Shown in pieces: positions 5,564 to 11,847 of a stretch of DNA of 16,660 nucleotides. The position numbers and the translations under genes are program-made. How positions within the stretch are numbered: position 1 is the stretch's first letter; each line of letters opens with the position of its first letter. The stretch comes from Pseudomonadota bacterium (GTDB lineage Bacteria > Pseudomonadota > Gammaproteobacteria > Steroidobacterales > Steroidobacteraceae): NCBI GenBank assembly GCA_028067895.1, contig JAPTUI010000135.1:1-16660 (forward strand), written 5' to 3'. The notes below the pieces were generated by a model. That model made no database searches. It saw only the letters and a list, made by a program, of their open reading frames with translations, and was not told the origin of the DNA.

Positions 5564-7384
5564 TCAGGCCTGCGGCTGCGCGCCGTCGAGCCAGGCGTAG
5601 AGCCGCTCTTCCACCTCGTCGAGGTCCGCATCGCGCCCCTGTGCCAAGAGCGCCCGATAGCTCTCGAGATCCGCGCGGATGGAATCGTGCTCGCCGGCCG
5701 CCACGTCTGCGAGCCGGCGCTCGACCTGCTCGATGAGAAAGTTGGTCAGCTGGGACGTCTGCGCCATCGCGCCGGTCTGCGCGAAACCATCCTCGGCCTC
5801 ATCCGGATTCTCCTCCCAGTCGTCCGGCTCGGCAGCCGTACTCGCCTCACTGAGGCGCGACAAAGCCTCGAGTTCGGAATTGGCTTGCGCGGAGCGACCC
5901 AGATCGAGCGTATGAGACTTCAAGAGCTTCGTGCCGCCCTGATCGCTGATGAAGACGCGCACCATGCCGTTGCGGTCGTATTCGAAGCCGATACCGATCG
6001 GGGCTTGATATGGTTTGGGATCGAAGCTCGCGCGAAAGACCCCGACCAGCGTGTTCTCGCGCGTGTTCTTCGATTCCCCCTGCAGCACCACCACCTCCAC
6101 CACGCTCTGTCCATCGGCGGCGGTGTAGAACTCCTCGACAAATTTGGCCGGCAGGCGGGAATTCTTGCGGATGATGGGGGCGAAGGTGCGCGGATAGGCA
6201 ATGCCATCGGCGGCGAAGTCACCGTGATCCTCTGCTCCAAGCGCGGCGACACCGAGCGCGTGCGGGGCAATGTCCACCACGATCTGCGAGGCGCTCAGGG
6301 CATGATCGAGCGCCGATTGCAGGGCTGCACCGAGCGCTACAGACAGATCCACATCGACATAGGCATCCGGCTCGATGCCGAATTCGCGCGCTATGCGCTC
6401 GCGGATCGAAGGGATGCGCGTGGACCCGCCCACCAGGAGAATACGGCTCAGCTGCGCGGGGGTGACATGTGCTTCCTCCAGTGCCTGGCGAGCCTTGGCG
6501 ACGGTCGAATCCACGTAGTCCTGGATCATGTGCTCGAATTGGTGGCGGGTCAGGGTCTCGCTCAGCTCCCATTTTTTTCCCGCACTCTCGATGAACGCCC
6601 GGACGGGCGTCTCGATCTCGGTGGAGAGGCGGATTTTGACCTGCTCGGCCAGATGTCGTAGCTGCGCCAGCGCCAGGCGATCCTGGACCACATCCACATT
6701 GTGCCGGTCGCGCAGGCGGTCGACGCAATGCAGCGCGATGCGGTGATCGAAATCGTCGCCGCCCAGATAGGTATTGCCGCACGAGGCGAGCACCTCCTTG
6801 TAATTGCCCGCGACCTCGAGGATCGAGACGTCGAAGGTGCCGCCGCCCAGGTCGTACACCATCCACCGTTCGCCGGCCGCACTGGGTGCGGCGGCCGCCC
6901 AGCTCGCACCCGTGTGGCCGAAGGCCAACCCTGCGGCCGTGGGCTCGTTGAGGATGCGGGAAACCTTGAGGCCCGCGAGCTCGCCGGCGAGGAGCGTGGC
7001 GCGCCGCTGCGGCTCGCCGAACCAGGCGGGCACGGTGATGACCGCTTCGGTCACCGCCTCGCCGGTCTGCATCTGCGCCTGGTTTTTCAGATATTCGAGA
7101 ATGCGTGCAGAGACCTCGATGGCCGTGAAGGCCTGCTCTCCCAGACGTACGCGATAACCCTCTTCGCCCATGTGACGCTTAATCGACCGCACTGCGTGAT
7201 CGGGCGCGATGACCGCATGATTGCTGGCGCGACGGCCGATGAGAAATTCCTCGCCGTTCCAGGCGAGCACCGAAGGCACGGTCGGCGCCTCATCGATCGA
7301 GATGACTTCGACGCCATTCGCATCGGCGCGTGCGATGCAGCTATTGGTCGTGCCGAGATCGATTCCCCACGCGGCGCTTGTCAT
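5564..7384 (-). CDS. Hsp70-family molecular chaperone (DnaK paralogue)
   Basis: This 606-residue ATP-driven chaperone is cytoplasmic. Nucleotide-binding domain (1-365): phosphate-1 GIDLGTTNS (7-15), SIKRHMG with the catalytic lysine at about 69, connect-1 LNEPTAAGLAFG (145-156), phosphate-2 YDLGGGTFDVS (177-187) and adenosine motif LLVGGSTRIPS (316-326). The linker region reads VVDIAPHALGV (369-379), less hydrophobic than the DnaK linker. The substrate-binding part is short and divergent, with an acidic patch at about 540-560, and there is no EEVD end. The start is the ATG before TSAAWGID; an upstream in-frame ATG would add 25 residues unlike the family. A GrpE-like gene lies 52 nt upstream and an unknown partner 5 nt downstream. 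It is not HscA or HscC by its context, so it is best seen as an accessory Hsp70. Confidence 0.95.
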   Translation of the reverse strand: MTSAAWGIDLGTTNSCIARADANGVEVISIDEAPTVPSVLAWNGEEFLIGRRASNHAVIAPDHAVRSIKRHMGEEGYRVRLGEQAFTAIEVSARILEYLKNQAQMQTGEAVTEAVITVPAWFGEPQRRATLLAGELAGLKVSRILNEPTAAGLAFGHTGASWAAAAPSAAGERWMVYDLGGGTFDVSILEVAGNYKEVLASCGNTYLGGDDFDHRIALHCVDRLRDRHNVDVVQDRLALAQLRHLAEQVKIRLSTEIETPVRAFIESAGKKWELSETLTRHQFEHMIQDYVDSTVAKARQALEEAHVTPAQLSRILLVGGSTRIPSIRERIAREFGIEPDAYVDVDLSVALGAALQSALDHALSASQIVVDIAPHALGVAALGAEDHGDFAADGIAYPRTFAPIIRKNSRLPAKFVEEFYTAADGQSVVEVVVLQGESKNTRENTLVGVFRASFDPKPYQAPIGIGFEYDRNGMVRVFISDQGGTKLLKSHTLDLGRSAQANSELEALSRLSEASTAAEPDDWEENPDEAEDGFAQTGAMAQTSQLTNFLIEQVERRLADVAAGEHDSIRADLESYRALLAQGRDADLDEVEERLYAWLDGAQPQA

Positions 7385-7436
7385 AAGGGTCTTTACCTGT
7401 TTGTCGACGATGGGTCTGCAAAGAATCGGGCTGCCT

Positions 7437-7988
7437 TCATCCGCCGGATGCCGCGGCAATCACCACGCCGGGGCGCAACAAAGTGCCGTCGGCGCGACGG
7501 TAGCCCTGCTCCAAGACACGGTGAATGGCCGCCTTGGTTTGCCCGTTCGCGCCTACCAGGCCGAGAAACTCAGCGACACGGATGTCGGCTCCCTCGGCTT
7601 TCGCGCCGATGCGGGCGATGGGTTGCCAGCGCGCGGCCGTCAAGAGCTCTTGTCTCACGATTTCAATCGCAGAGCGCGCGGCATCCGGTAGATCGGGCGC
7701 CTCCCCGGCGTGCTCGAGGCGGTCGAGCAGGCCCAGCAGCTCGACCTCATCCAGCATAAGCGCCGGCTGGCGCGCCGATGGAGCCGTCTCGAGGAAGGCT
7801 TGCCGAAGGTCATCCAGTCGGCCCGAAACAGCCTGAAGGATCTCCCCGCTCCGATCCGAGGCGATACTCAGGCGGCGCAAGCCGCGCTGGATTTTCTGCA
7901 ATTCCTCGGCGAGATCGCGGACGCCGACGTCGGTCTCTGCGGGCGATAGAGGCAGAAACCGCGACCGCAAGCGCTGAAAGACAGACAT
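7437..7988 (-). CDS. Divergent GrpE-family nucleotide exchange factor
   Basis: This 183-residue protein is the first gene of the operon. Residues about 22-70 look like a long helix or coiled coil (LAEELQKIQRGLRRL), 78-120 a helical section (DEVELLGLLDRLEH), and 130-183 the beta head domain, ending in the characteristic VLEQGYRRADGTLLRPGVVI. GrpE releases ADP from the Hsp70 partner, here encoded immediately downstream. The family glycine-rich turn and the final strands are recognisable, but the middle is far from housekeeping GrpE, which points to a dedicated partner. The ATG start has GGGGAG 9 nt upstream. The leader carries a GC hairpin that overlaps this ribosome binding site (8001-8015). 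Confidence 0.85.
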   Translation of the reverse strand: MSVFQRLRSRFLPLSPAETDVGVRDLAEELQKIQRGLRRLSIASDRSGEILQAVSGRLDDLRQAFLETAPSARQPALMLDEVELLGLLDRLEHAGEAPDLPDAARSAIEIVRQELLTAARWQPIARIGAKAEGADIRVAEFLGLVGANGQTKAAIHRVLEQGYRRADGTLLRPGVVIAAASGG

Positions 7989-8000
7989 TCGTGCAGGCTC

Positions 8001-8015
8001 CCCGCTGAAAGCGGG
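8001..8015 (-). promoter_or_regulatory. Hairpin overlapping the grpE-like ribosome binding site
   Basis: The minus strand reads CCCGC-TTTCA-GCGGG. The right arm includes three G of the GGGGAG Shine-Dalgarno (8003-7998). If fully transcribed it would hide the ribosome binding site, a layout known from RNA thermometers. The proposed -10 at 8018-8023, however, would start transcription near 8011 and drop most of the left arm, so the idea needs a start upstream of 8015. Confidence 0.35.
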
Positions 8016-8017
8016 TG

Positions 8018-8047
8018 ATTGTAGCGAATGTGCCGCGGCCTTTTCAC
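8018..8047 (-). promoter_or_regulatory. Probable sigma70 promoter of the chaperone operon
   Basis: Minus strand: GTGAAA (8047-8042), an 18-nt spacer, then TACAAT (8023-8018), a 5/6 match to the -10 consensus with a 4/6 -35. I see no convincing sigma32 pattern (CTTGAA with CCCCAT). The 198 bp between this gene and the divergent DUF4338 gene also hold an inverted repeat (GCTGCC at 8138-8143 facing GGCAGC at 8153-8158) of unknown role. Confidence 0.5.
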
Positions 8048-8186
8048 CCGTGTCGCATGGGGCCAGGGTGAATCAGCGCAGTGGCCAAGCGGCTGAGCGA
8101 TAACGGCGACACTCCCCGGACTGAACTTCCCCGCCGCGCTGCCGTATAAGGGGGCAGCAGCATTTGAGGGCATGGGCGGGGTGTGA

Positions 8187-8779
8187 GTGCTCAAACAGAT
8201 CCAGGTGCGGCGGGTACTGCCCGAGGAGAGCGGACGCTACCGAGAGCTGATGCAGGCGCACCATGACCTCGGGGCACTGCCGAAGATTGGCGAGACGCTG
8301 TGGTACGTGGCGACGTGGGGCCAGGAGTGGGTGGCGCTGCTGAGCTTCTCGGCCGCCGCATTGAAGATTTCCGCCCGGGAGCGCTGGATTGGCTGGAGCG
8401 CTCGGCAGCAGTACGCGCGCTTGCACCTGCTGGCGAACAACTCCCGATATTGCGTTTTGCCCGACTGGCACCGTCCGAATGTCGCCTCGCGCATTCTCGC
8501 TCTGTGCGAGCGGCGCCTCAGCGCCGATTGGCTCGAGACGTTCGGGCATCCGATTGTTTTGCTCGAGACCTTCGTCGATCCGCGCCGCCACCGTGGCACG
8601 CTCTATCGGGCCGCCAACTGGATCGAGGTCGGCGCCACCCGGGCGGCTATAGCGCCACGAGCGACTCGCCCAAGACCGTCTTGCTGCGCCCGCTTTGCCC
8701 GCAGGCCCGCGCCATATTGTCGGCAGCCGATCTGCCGGCCCCGTATGCCAAAGGAGTGCCGAAGCTGATGCTCACCGCG
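8187..8779 (+). pseudogene. DUF4338 (DruA-like domain) gene, copy B, frameshifted and interrupted
   Basis: A GTG start at 8187 with a GGGG stretch upstream opens a good DUF4338 N-terminus: LPKIGETLWYVATWGQEWVA, LSFSAAALKISARERWIGW, LANNSRYCVLP, ASRILALCERRL, LLETFVDP, then YRAANWIEVG. At about 8632 a 19-bp deletion relative to copy A shifts the frame; the family pattern resumes in another frame as YSATSDSPKTVLLRPLCPQ to PKLMLTA. At 8779-8780 homology stops where the group II intron 3' end begins; the open frame runs on to 8842 without meaning. DUF4338 is found in DruA of Druantia and in transposon genes; copy A shows that this lineage was fused to an ISAs1-type transposase. It is divergent from the chaperone operon. 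Confidence 0.8.
8601..8779 (+). repeat. Direct repeat, copy B (DUF4338 segment)
   Basis: Second copy of the segment at 2953-3150, same orientation, about 96% identical outside a 19-bp deletion (by eye). The two copies lie 5.6 kb apart. Confidence 0.9.
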
Positions 8780-9082
8780 AATCGCGGTAGGGACGCCCAT
8801 TGCTGGGCGCCCCCCGCACAAAGCCGAGCGGGCCCGATTTAGGCACTCGGCTTCCACCTCGGGTGAGTGACACAGAAGCGATCGTCGGGCCAGGGATGAA
8901 GGATGCGCGGGCGCGGCAGAAAATCCGCCGCGATGCGGCTGAAACGTGACCACGTCATGCGATGGCGCTGGCTGCGCCGCCGCAGCGCGCAACCAGAGCC
9001 GCTTCACATGATGGAGAAACGCACTCAGACTGGAGAAGTTGGTGGGCACTGCATGGTAAGCGAAATAGCCGCGAACCACCTG
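8780..9082 (-). mobile_element. Group II intron, 3' fragment (probably bacterial class C)
   Basis: On the minus strand the end of a maturase gene is followed by typical intron RNA domains. A domain V-like hairpin has arms AAGCCGAG and CTCGGCTT (about 8854-8820). A domain VI-like hairpin carries a GCAA loop between GGGCGCCCA and TGGGCGTCCC. The fragment ends CCCTACCGCGAT, a usual group II 3' end. The 3' boundary falls at about 8780, inside the DUF4338 gene. The 5' side, with domains I-III and most of the maturase, is lost where the IS begins at 9083. It cannot splice. Confidence 0.75.
8839..9082 (-). pseudogene. Group II intron reverse transcriptase/maturase, C-terminal remnant
   Basis: The minus strand reads QVVRGYFAYHAVPTNFSSLS and HHVKRLWLRA. 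After a frameshift of about 2 nt near 8976 it continues RRRSQRHRMTW, then DFLPRPRILHPWP and VTHPRWKPSA, with TAA at 8841-8839. VRGYF.Y.AVPTN and the RILHPWP..RF.VTHPRW ending are hallmarks of group II intron maturase C-termini (X and DNA-binding region). The reverse transcriptase core (YADD) is absent. The stop lies inside the predicted domain V hairpin, as I recall for class C introns. Confidence 0.8.
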
Positions 9083-9095
9083 CTGTGCTCCGCAA
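9083..9095 (+). repeat. IS left terminal inverted repeat
   Basis: CTGTGCTCCGCAA, the exact reverse complement of 10093-10105. Confidence 0.85.
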
Positions 9096-9163
9096 TTATT
9101 CCGTGAGTGGGCTTCTCGGGCAATTATGGCGCCGATGCGCTCCTCGTGTGGCATGATCCCGTC

Positions 9164-10084
9164 ATGCGCACAGGCCTCGCCACCCTATTCGCCCTGATTT
9201 GTGGCTCTCTGGTGTGGCTGCGACTGACACTGCGCTCGACTCGTACGATTCAAGCAGAGAATCTTTTCCTTCGTCGACAGCTGTCTCTGTATATCGAACG
9301 GGGCATCAAGCCGCGGCGCATCGATTCGGTCACCCGAGTCCGACTGACCCTGCTGTCGAAACTCTTCGATTGGCGAGACGCCTTGGGCGTCGTGCGCCCG
9401 GAGACTCTGCTCGGCTGGCATCGCAGCGCCTGGAAGCTGCTGTGGCGAGTGCAGTCCCGTCCCGGCCGCCCAGGGATTCCTCCTCAGCTGCAAGGAGTAA
9501 TCCCGCGGATGGCCACGGAGAACCCTCTCTGGGGCGAGGAGCGGATCGCGAATGAGCTTCTTCTGAAGCTCGGCATCCGCCGGGCCGTTCGCGAGGGGAT
9601 CTACGCTGGTCCACCTTCCTGCGTCTGCACGCTCAGGGCTTCTTGGCCTGTGACTTCTGCCTCGCCATCACAGCGAGTTTCCGCTTGCTCTACGTATTCG
9701 TCGTGATCGAGCATCGGACCGGTCGGTTGATCCACTGCAACGTCACGGCACATCCCACCGCTGCACGAGGTCGTCGGCATCGATCATCGGCACTGCCCCA
9801 AGATGAACGCCCTCTGCGAGCGGGGCATCGCAACTCTACGCAGGGAGTGCCTCGACTGGGTCGTGCCGTTCTCCGAGACCGATCTGCGCAGACTGCTGAA
9901 AGACTGGGTCCAGCATTACAATCGCGGCCGCCCACACATGGCCCTGGGACCGGGCATTCCCGATCCTCCGTCCATTACCCTCCACAAATCCCAGTCACGG
10001 CACCGCCGCGGAGAGTCCTACACCGTACGAGCGGACTCCAACCTCGGCGGCCTCCATCACGAGTACCACTTCGTTGCCGCTTGA
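9164..10084 (+). pseudogene. Integrase-core (rve, DDE) transposase, frameshifted with internal deletions
   Basis: Three pieces in different frames can be joined. The first begins MRTGLATLF and reads QAENLFLRRQLSLY, LFDWRDALGVVRPETLLGWH, GEERIANELLLKLGIR (to about 9580). The second has WSTFLRLHAQGFLACDFC, carrying the first catalytic Asp, and LLYVFVVIEHRTGRL (about 9612-9750). The third has CPKMNALCERGIATLRRECL, HYNRGRPHMALGPGIPDPP and LGGLHHEY to the stop at 10084. The segment with the second catalytic Asp (HDRD in relatives) is deleted between pieces two and three, and a stretch is lost between pieces one and two. Intact relatives are about 330-360 residues. It cannot encode an active transposase. 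Confidence 0.85.
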
Positions 10085-10092
10085 TCGCTTTT

Positions 10093-10105
10093 TTGCGGAG
10101 CACAG
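10093..10105 (-). repeat. IS right terminal inverted repeat
   Basis: TTGCGGAGCACAG on the plus strand, perfectly complementary in reverse to 9083-9095; it lies 9 bp past the transposase stop. Confidence 0.85.
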
Positions 10106-10139
10106 GAAGCCAGCTCAGGAAACAGCACTGCCTCTCGGC

Positions 10140-10172
10140 TTCAAGTCTCCGGTCCCTGAGCGATATGATCGC
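10140..10172 (+). promoter_or_regulatory. Probable promoter and operator-like dyad of the zinc-ribbon propeller gene
   Basis: A weak -35 (TTCAAG, 10140-10145), an 18-nt spacer and a strong -10 TATGAT (10164-10169). The dyad GCGAT-ATG-ATCGC (10160-10172) covers the -10, a position suited to a repressor. GGGAG lies 8 nt before the ATG at 10210. Confidence 0.45.
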
Positions 10173-10209
10173 ATGTGAGGAAACACAGTAACATCGTGGG
10201 AGATTCAAA

Positions 10210-11733
10210 ATGGCTCTCATTAAATGCCCAGCTTGTGGCTCCGATGTCTCCTCTGACGCGCCTGCATGCCCCAAGTGCGGCCATCCGATTGCTTCCGCCA
10301 ATAAAAGCTCCAAAAAACTCTCTGGCGGCTGGCGGTTGGTAATTATTGTGGCGATCATATCGATATTCGGTTTCCTTATCCCCGAGTACGGAAAGAGCGG
10401 CTCCAGCGACAATTCGCGCGGCAACCACAGCGGTAGCGCGAGTTTCAGCTACGGCGAGTCGGTCTTGTACCGCTTTCGAGGCGGCACTGACGGGGATGAA
10501 CCCTCTAGTCTGATCATGGACGGGGCCGGTAATCTCTACGGAACGACCTATAGCGGTGGTAGAAGCAGTTGCCCCAATGGCTGCGGCGTCGTGTTCAAAC
10601 TAGCGCCCGACGGTAGCGGCGGCTACACCGAGTCGGTCTTGTACCGCTTTAGAGGCGGCAGTGACGGGGACAACCCCTCTAGCAGACTAATCATGGACGG
10701 GGCTGGCAATCTCTACGGTACGGCGCGTGGCGGTGGCATCCGTAACTGCTACCATCGCTCCACGTGCGGCGTGGTGTTCAAATTAGCGCCTGACGGTAGC
10801 GGCAGCTACACCGAGTCAATCTTGTACCGGTTCCGAGGCGGTAGTGACGTGGCTACCCCCTTTGGCAGGCTAATCATGGACGGGGCCGGCAATCTCTACG
10901 GAACGACGAGTGGCGGCAAGGGAAGCAAGTGCCACGATAGCTGCGGCGTCGTGTTCAAATTGGCACCCGACGCTAGCGGCGGCTACACCGAGTCGGTCTT
11001 GTACCGCTTTAGAGGCGGCAGTCACGGGGATTACCCCTCTGGCAGTCTCATCATGGACGAGGCTGGCAATCTCTACGGTACGACGGATAATGGCGGTAGA
11101 AGCAGTTGCCCCAATGGCTGCGGCGTCGTGTTCAAATTGGCACCCGACGCTAGCGGCGGCTACACCGAGTCAATCTTGTACCGGTTCCGAGGCGGCACTG
11201 ACGGGGATGACCCCTCTAGTCTGATCATGGACAGTTCAGGCAATCTCTACGGAACCACGAATAGCGGCGGAAGAAGGAGTTGCGACAATGGCTGCGGCGT
11301 GGTGTTCAAATTAGCGCCCGACGGCAACGGCGGCTACACCGAGTCAATCTTGTATCGGTTCCGAGGCGGCACTGACGGGGATGGTCCCTTTGGCAGTCTC
11401 ATCATGGACGGGGCTGGCAATCTCTACGGTGCGACGTTTTTGGGCGGTACCAATGGCAGCAGGCGAGAACGCTATTATGTCGGCGACGGAGTCGTGTTCA
11501 AATTAGCGCCCGACGGTAGCGGCCGCTACACCGAGTCGGTCTTGTACCGCTTTCGAGGCGGTAGTGACGGGGACAACCCCATTGGCGGTCTCATCATGGA
11601 CAGTTCAGGCAATCTCTACGGCACGGCGGGTCGAGGTGGCATCCACACATGCGACCATCGCGGCTGCGGCATCGTGTATGAAATACGCAGGCATCGAGAA
11701 AGTTCAGCGTCTCCGGGGCCCGTCCACAACTGA
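10210..11733 (+). CDS. Zinc-ribbon, single-transmembrane protein with seven GloVer-type propeller repeats
   Basis: A 507-residue protein. Residues 5-24 hold two CxxC knuckles (CPAC and CPKC), a zinc ribbon. Residues about 41-59 (WRLVIIVAIISIFGFLI) form one membrane segment, followed by a Ser/Gly/Asn-rich spacer and seven repeats of about 58-64 residues. Each repeat reads ESxLYRFRGGxDGDxP, LIMDxxGNLYGTxxxGG, then GVVFKLAPD. This is the tandem repeat known as GloVer (TIGR03803-like), thought to build beta-propellers; seven copies would close a seven-bladed ring. Six repeats carry a cysteine pair before GVVFKL (such as CPNGC, CHDSC, CDNGC), perhaps disulphides; the sixth repeat lacks it. With the ribbon inside and the propeller outside it resembles a sensor or surface receptor; function unknown. 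It stands alone after the IS. Confidence 0.85.
   Translation: MALIKCPACGSDVSSDAPACPKCGHPIASANKSSKKLSGGWRLVIIVAIISIFGFLIPEYGKSGSSDNSRGNHSGSASFSYGESVLYRFRGGTDGDEPSSLIMDGAGNLYGTTYSGGRSSCPNGCGVVFKLAPDGSGGYTESVLYRFRGGSDGDNPSSRLIMDGAGNLYGTARGGGIRNCYHRSTCGVVFKLAPDGSGSYTESILYRFRGGSDVATPFGRLIMDGAGNLYGTTSGGKGSKCHDSCGVVFKLAPDASGGYTESVLYRFRGGSHGDYPSGSLIMDEAGNLYGTTDNGGRSSCPNGCGVVFKLAPDASGGYTESILYRFRGGTDGDDPSSLIMDSSGNLYGTTNSGGRRSCDNGCGVVFKLAPDGNGGYTESILYRFRGGTDGDGPFGSLIMDGAGNLYGATFLGGTNGSRRERYYVGDGVVFKLAPDGSGRYTESVLYRFRGGSDGDNPIGGLIMDSSGNLYGTAGRGGIHTCDHRGCGIVYEIRRHRESSASPGPVHN
10449..11733 (+). repeat. Seven in-frame tandem repeats of about 174-195 bp
   Basis: Unit starts judged from CTACACCGAGT-like sequence: about 10449, 10623, 10806, 10983, 11160, 11334 and 11526. 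Long runs are identical between units even at third codon positions (for example around GTCTTGTACCGCTTT), so homogenisation is recent. Confidence 0.9.
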
Positions 11734-11847
11734 GATCGTGAGGGTTTGGATGCGGCTCTTTTGTGCCCTCTGCAGGCCGCTACGCCGGGTGAACTCCATG
11801 CCGTGGTCGATCGGATCGGTGTAGCGCGGCGCTCCGCATAATGCAGG

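Larger units (their letters stand above)
9083..10105 (+). mobile_element. Insertion sequence with a broken integrase-core transposase
   Basis: The element is about 1023 bp, bounded by perfect 13-bp inverted repeats. It lies between the group II intron remnant (left) and unrelated DNA (right). No target-site duplication is visible: the left flank ends in ACCACCTG and the right flank begins GAAGCC. The missing intron 5' part on the right side also indicates deletion or recombination after insertion. The transposase type suggests the IS481/IS3-like integrase-core (rve) group. Confidence 0.75.

Noticed and set aside
3741..5600. Long plus-strand open frame of 619 codons opposite the 628-residue gene
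   Set aside because: Its translation looks like a high-GC antisense artefact, with no family pattern or ribosome binding site. The minus-strand gene is locked into the operon by a 4-bp overlap and a 5-nt gap.
5294..6661. Plus-strand 455-codon open frame across the Hsp70 gene
   Set aside because: It is the antisense of a strong Hsp70 with all nucleotide-binding motifs.
8018..8047. sigma32 heat-shock promoter for the chaperone operon
   Set aside because: The region fits sigma70 better; neither CTTGAA nor CCCCAT-like boxes occur at the right spacing.
8187..8842. Functional Druantia-type defence gene
   Set aside because: The DUF4338 frame has a 19-bp deletion and is interrupted by an intron end. 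No helicase or other Druantia genes are nearby, and copy A shows a transposase link.
8603..9154. Minus-strand 183-codon frame as one intact gene
   Set aside because: It mixes a maturase fragment with out-of-frame DUF4338 antisense; the maturase pattern continues in another frame after about 8976.
10449..11733. Repeat array as a CRISPR
   Set aside because: Units are about 174-195 bp, in frame and protein-coding, without short repeats and unique spacers.
11734..11847. Bidirectional terminator between the convergent propeller and HEPN-like genes
   Set aside because: Only weak GC-rich inverted repeats without a T tract could be found.
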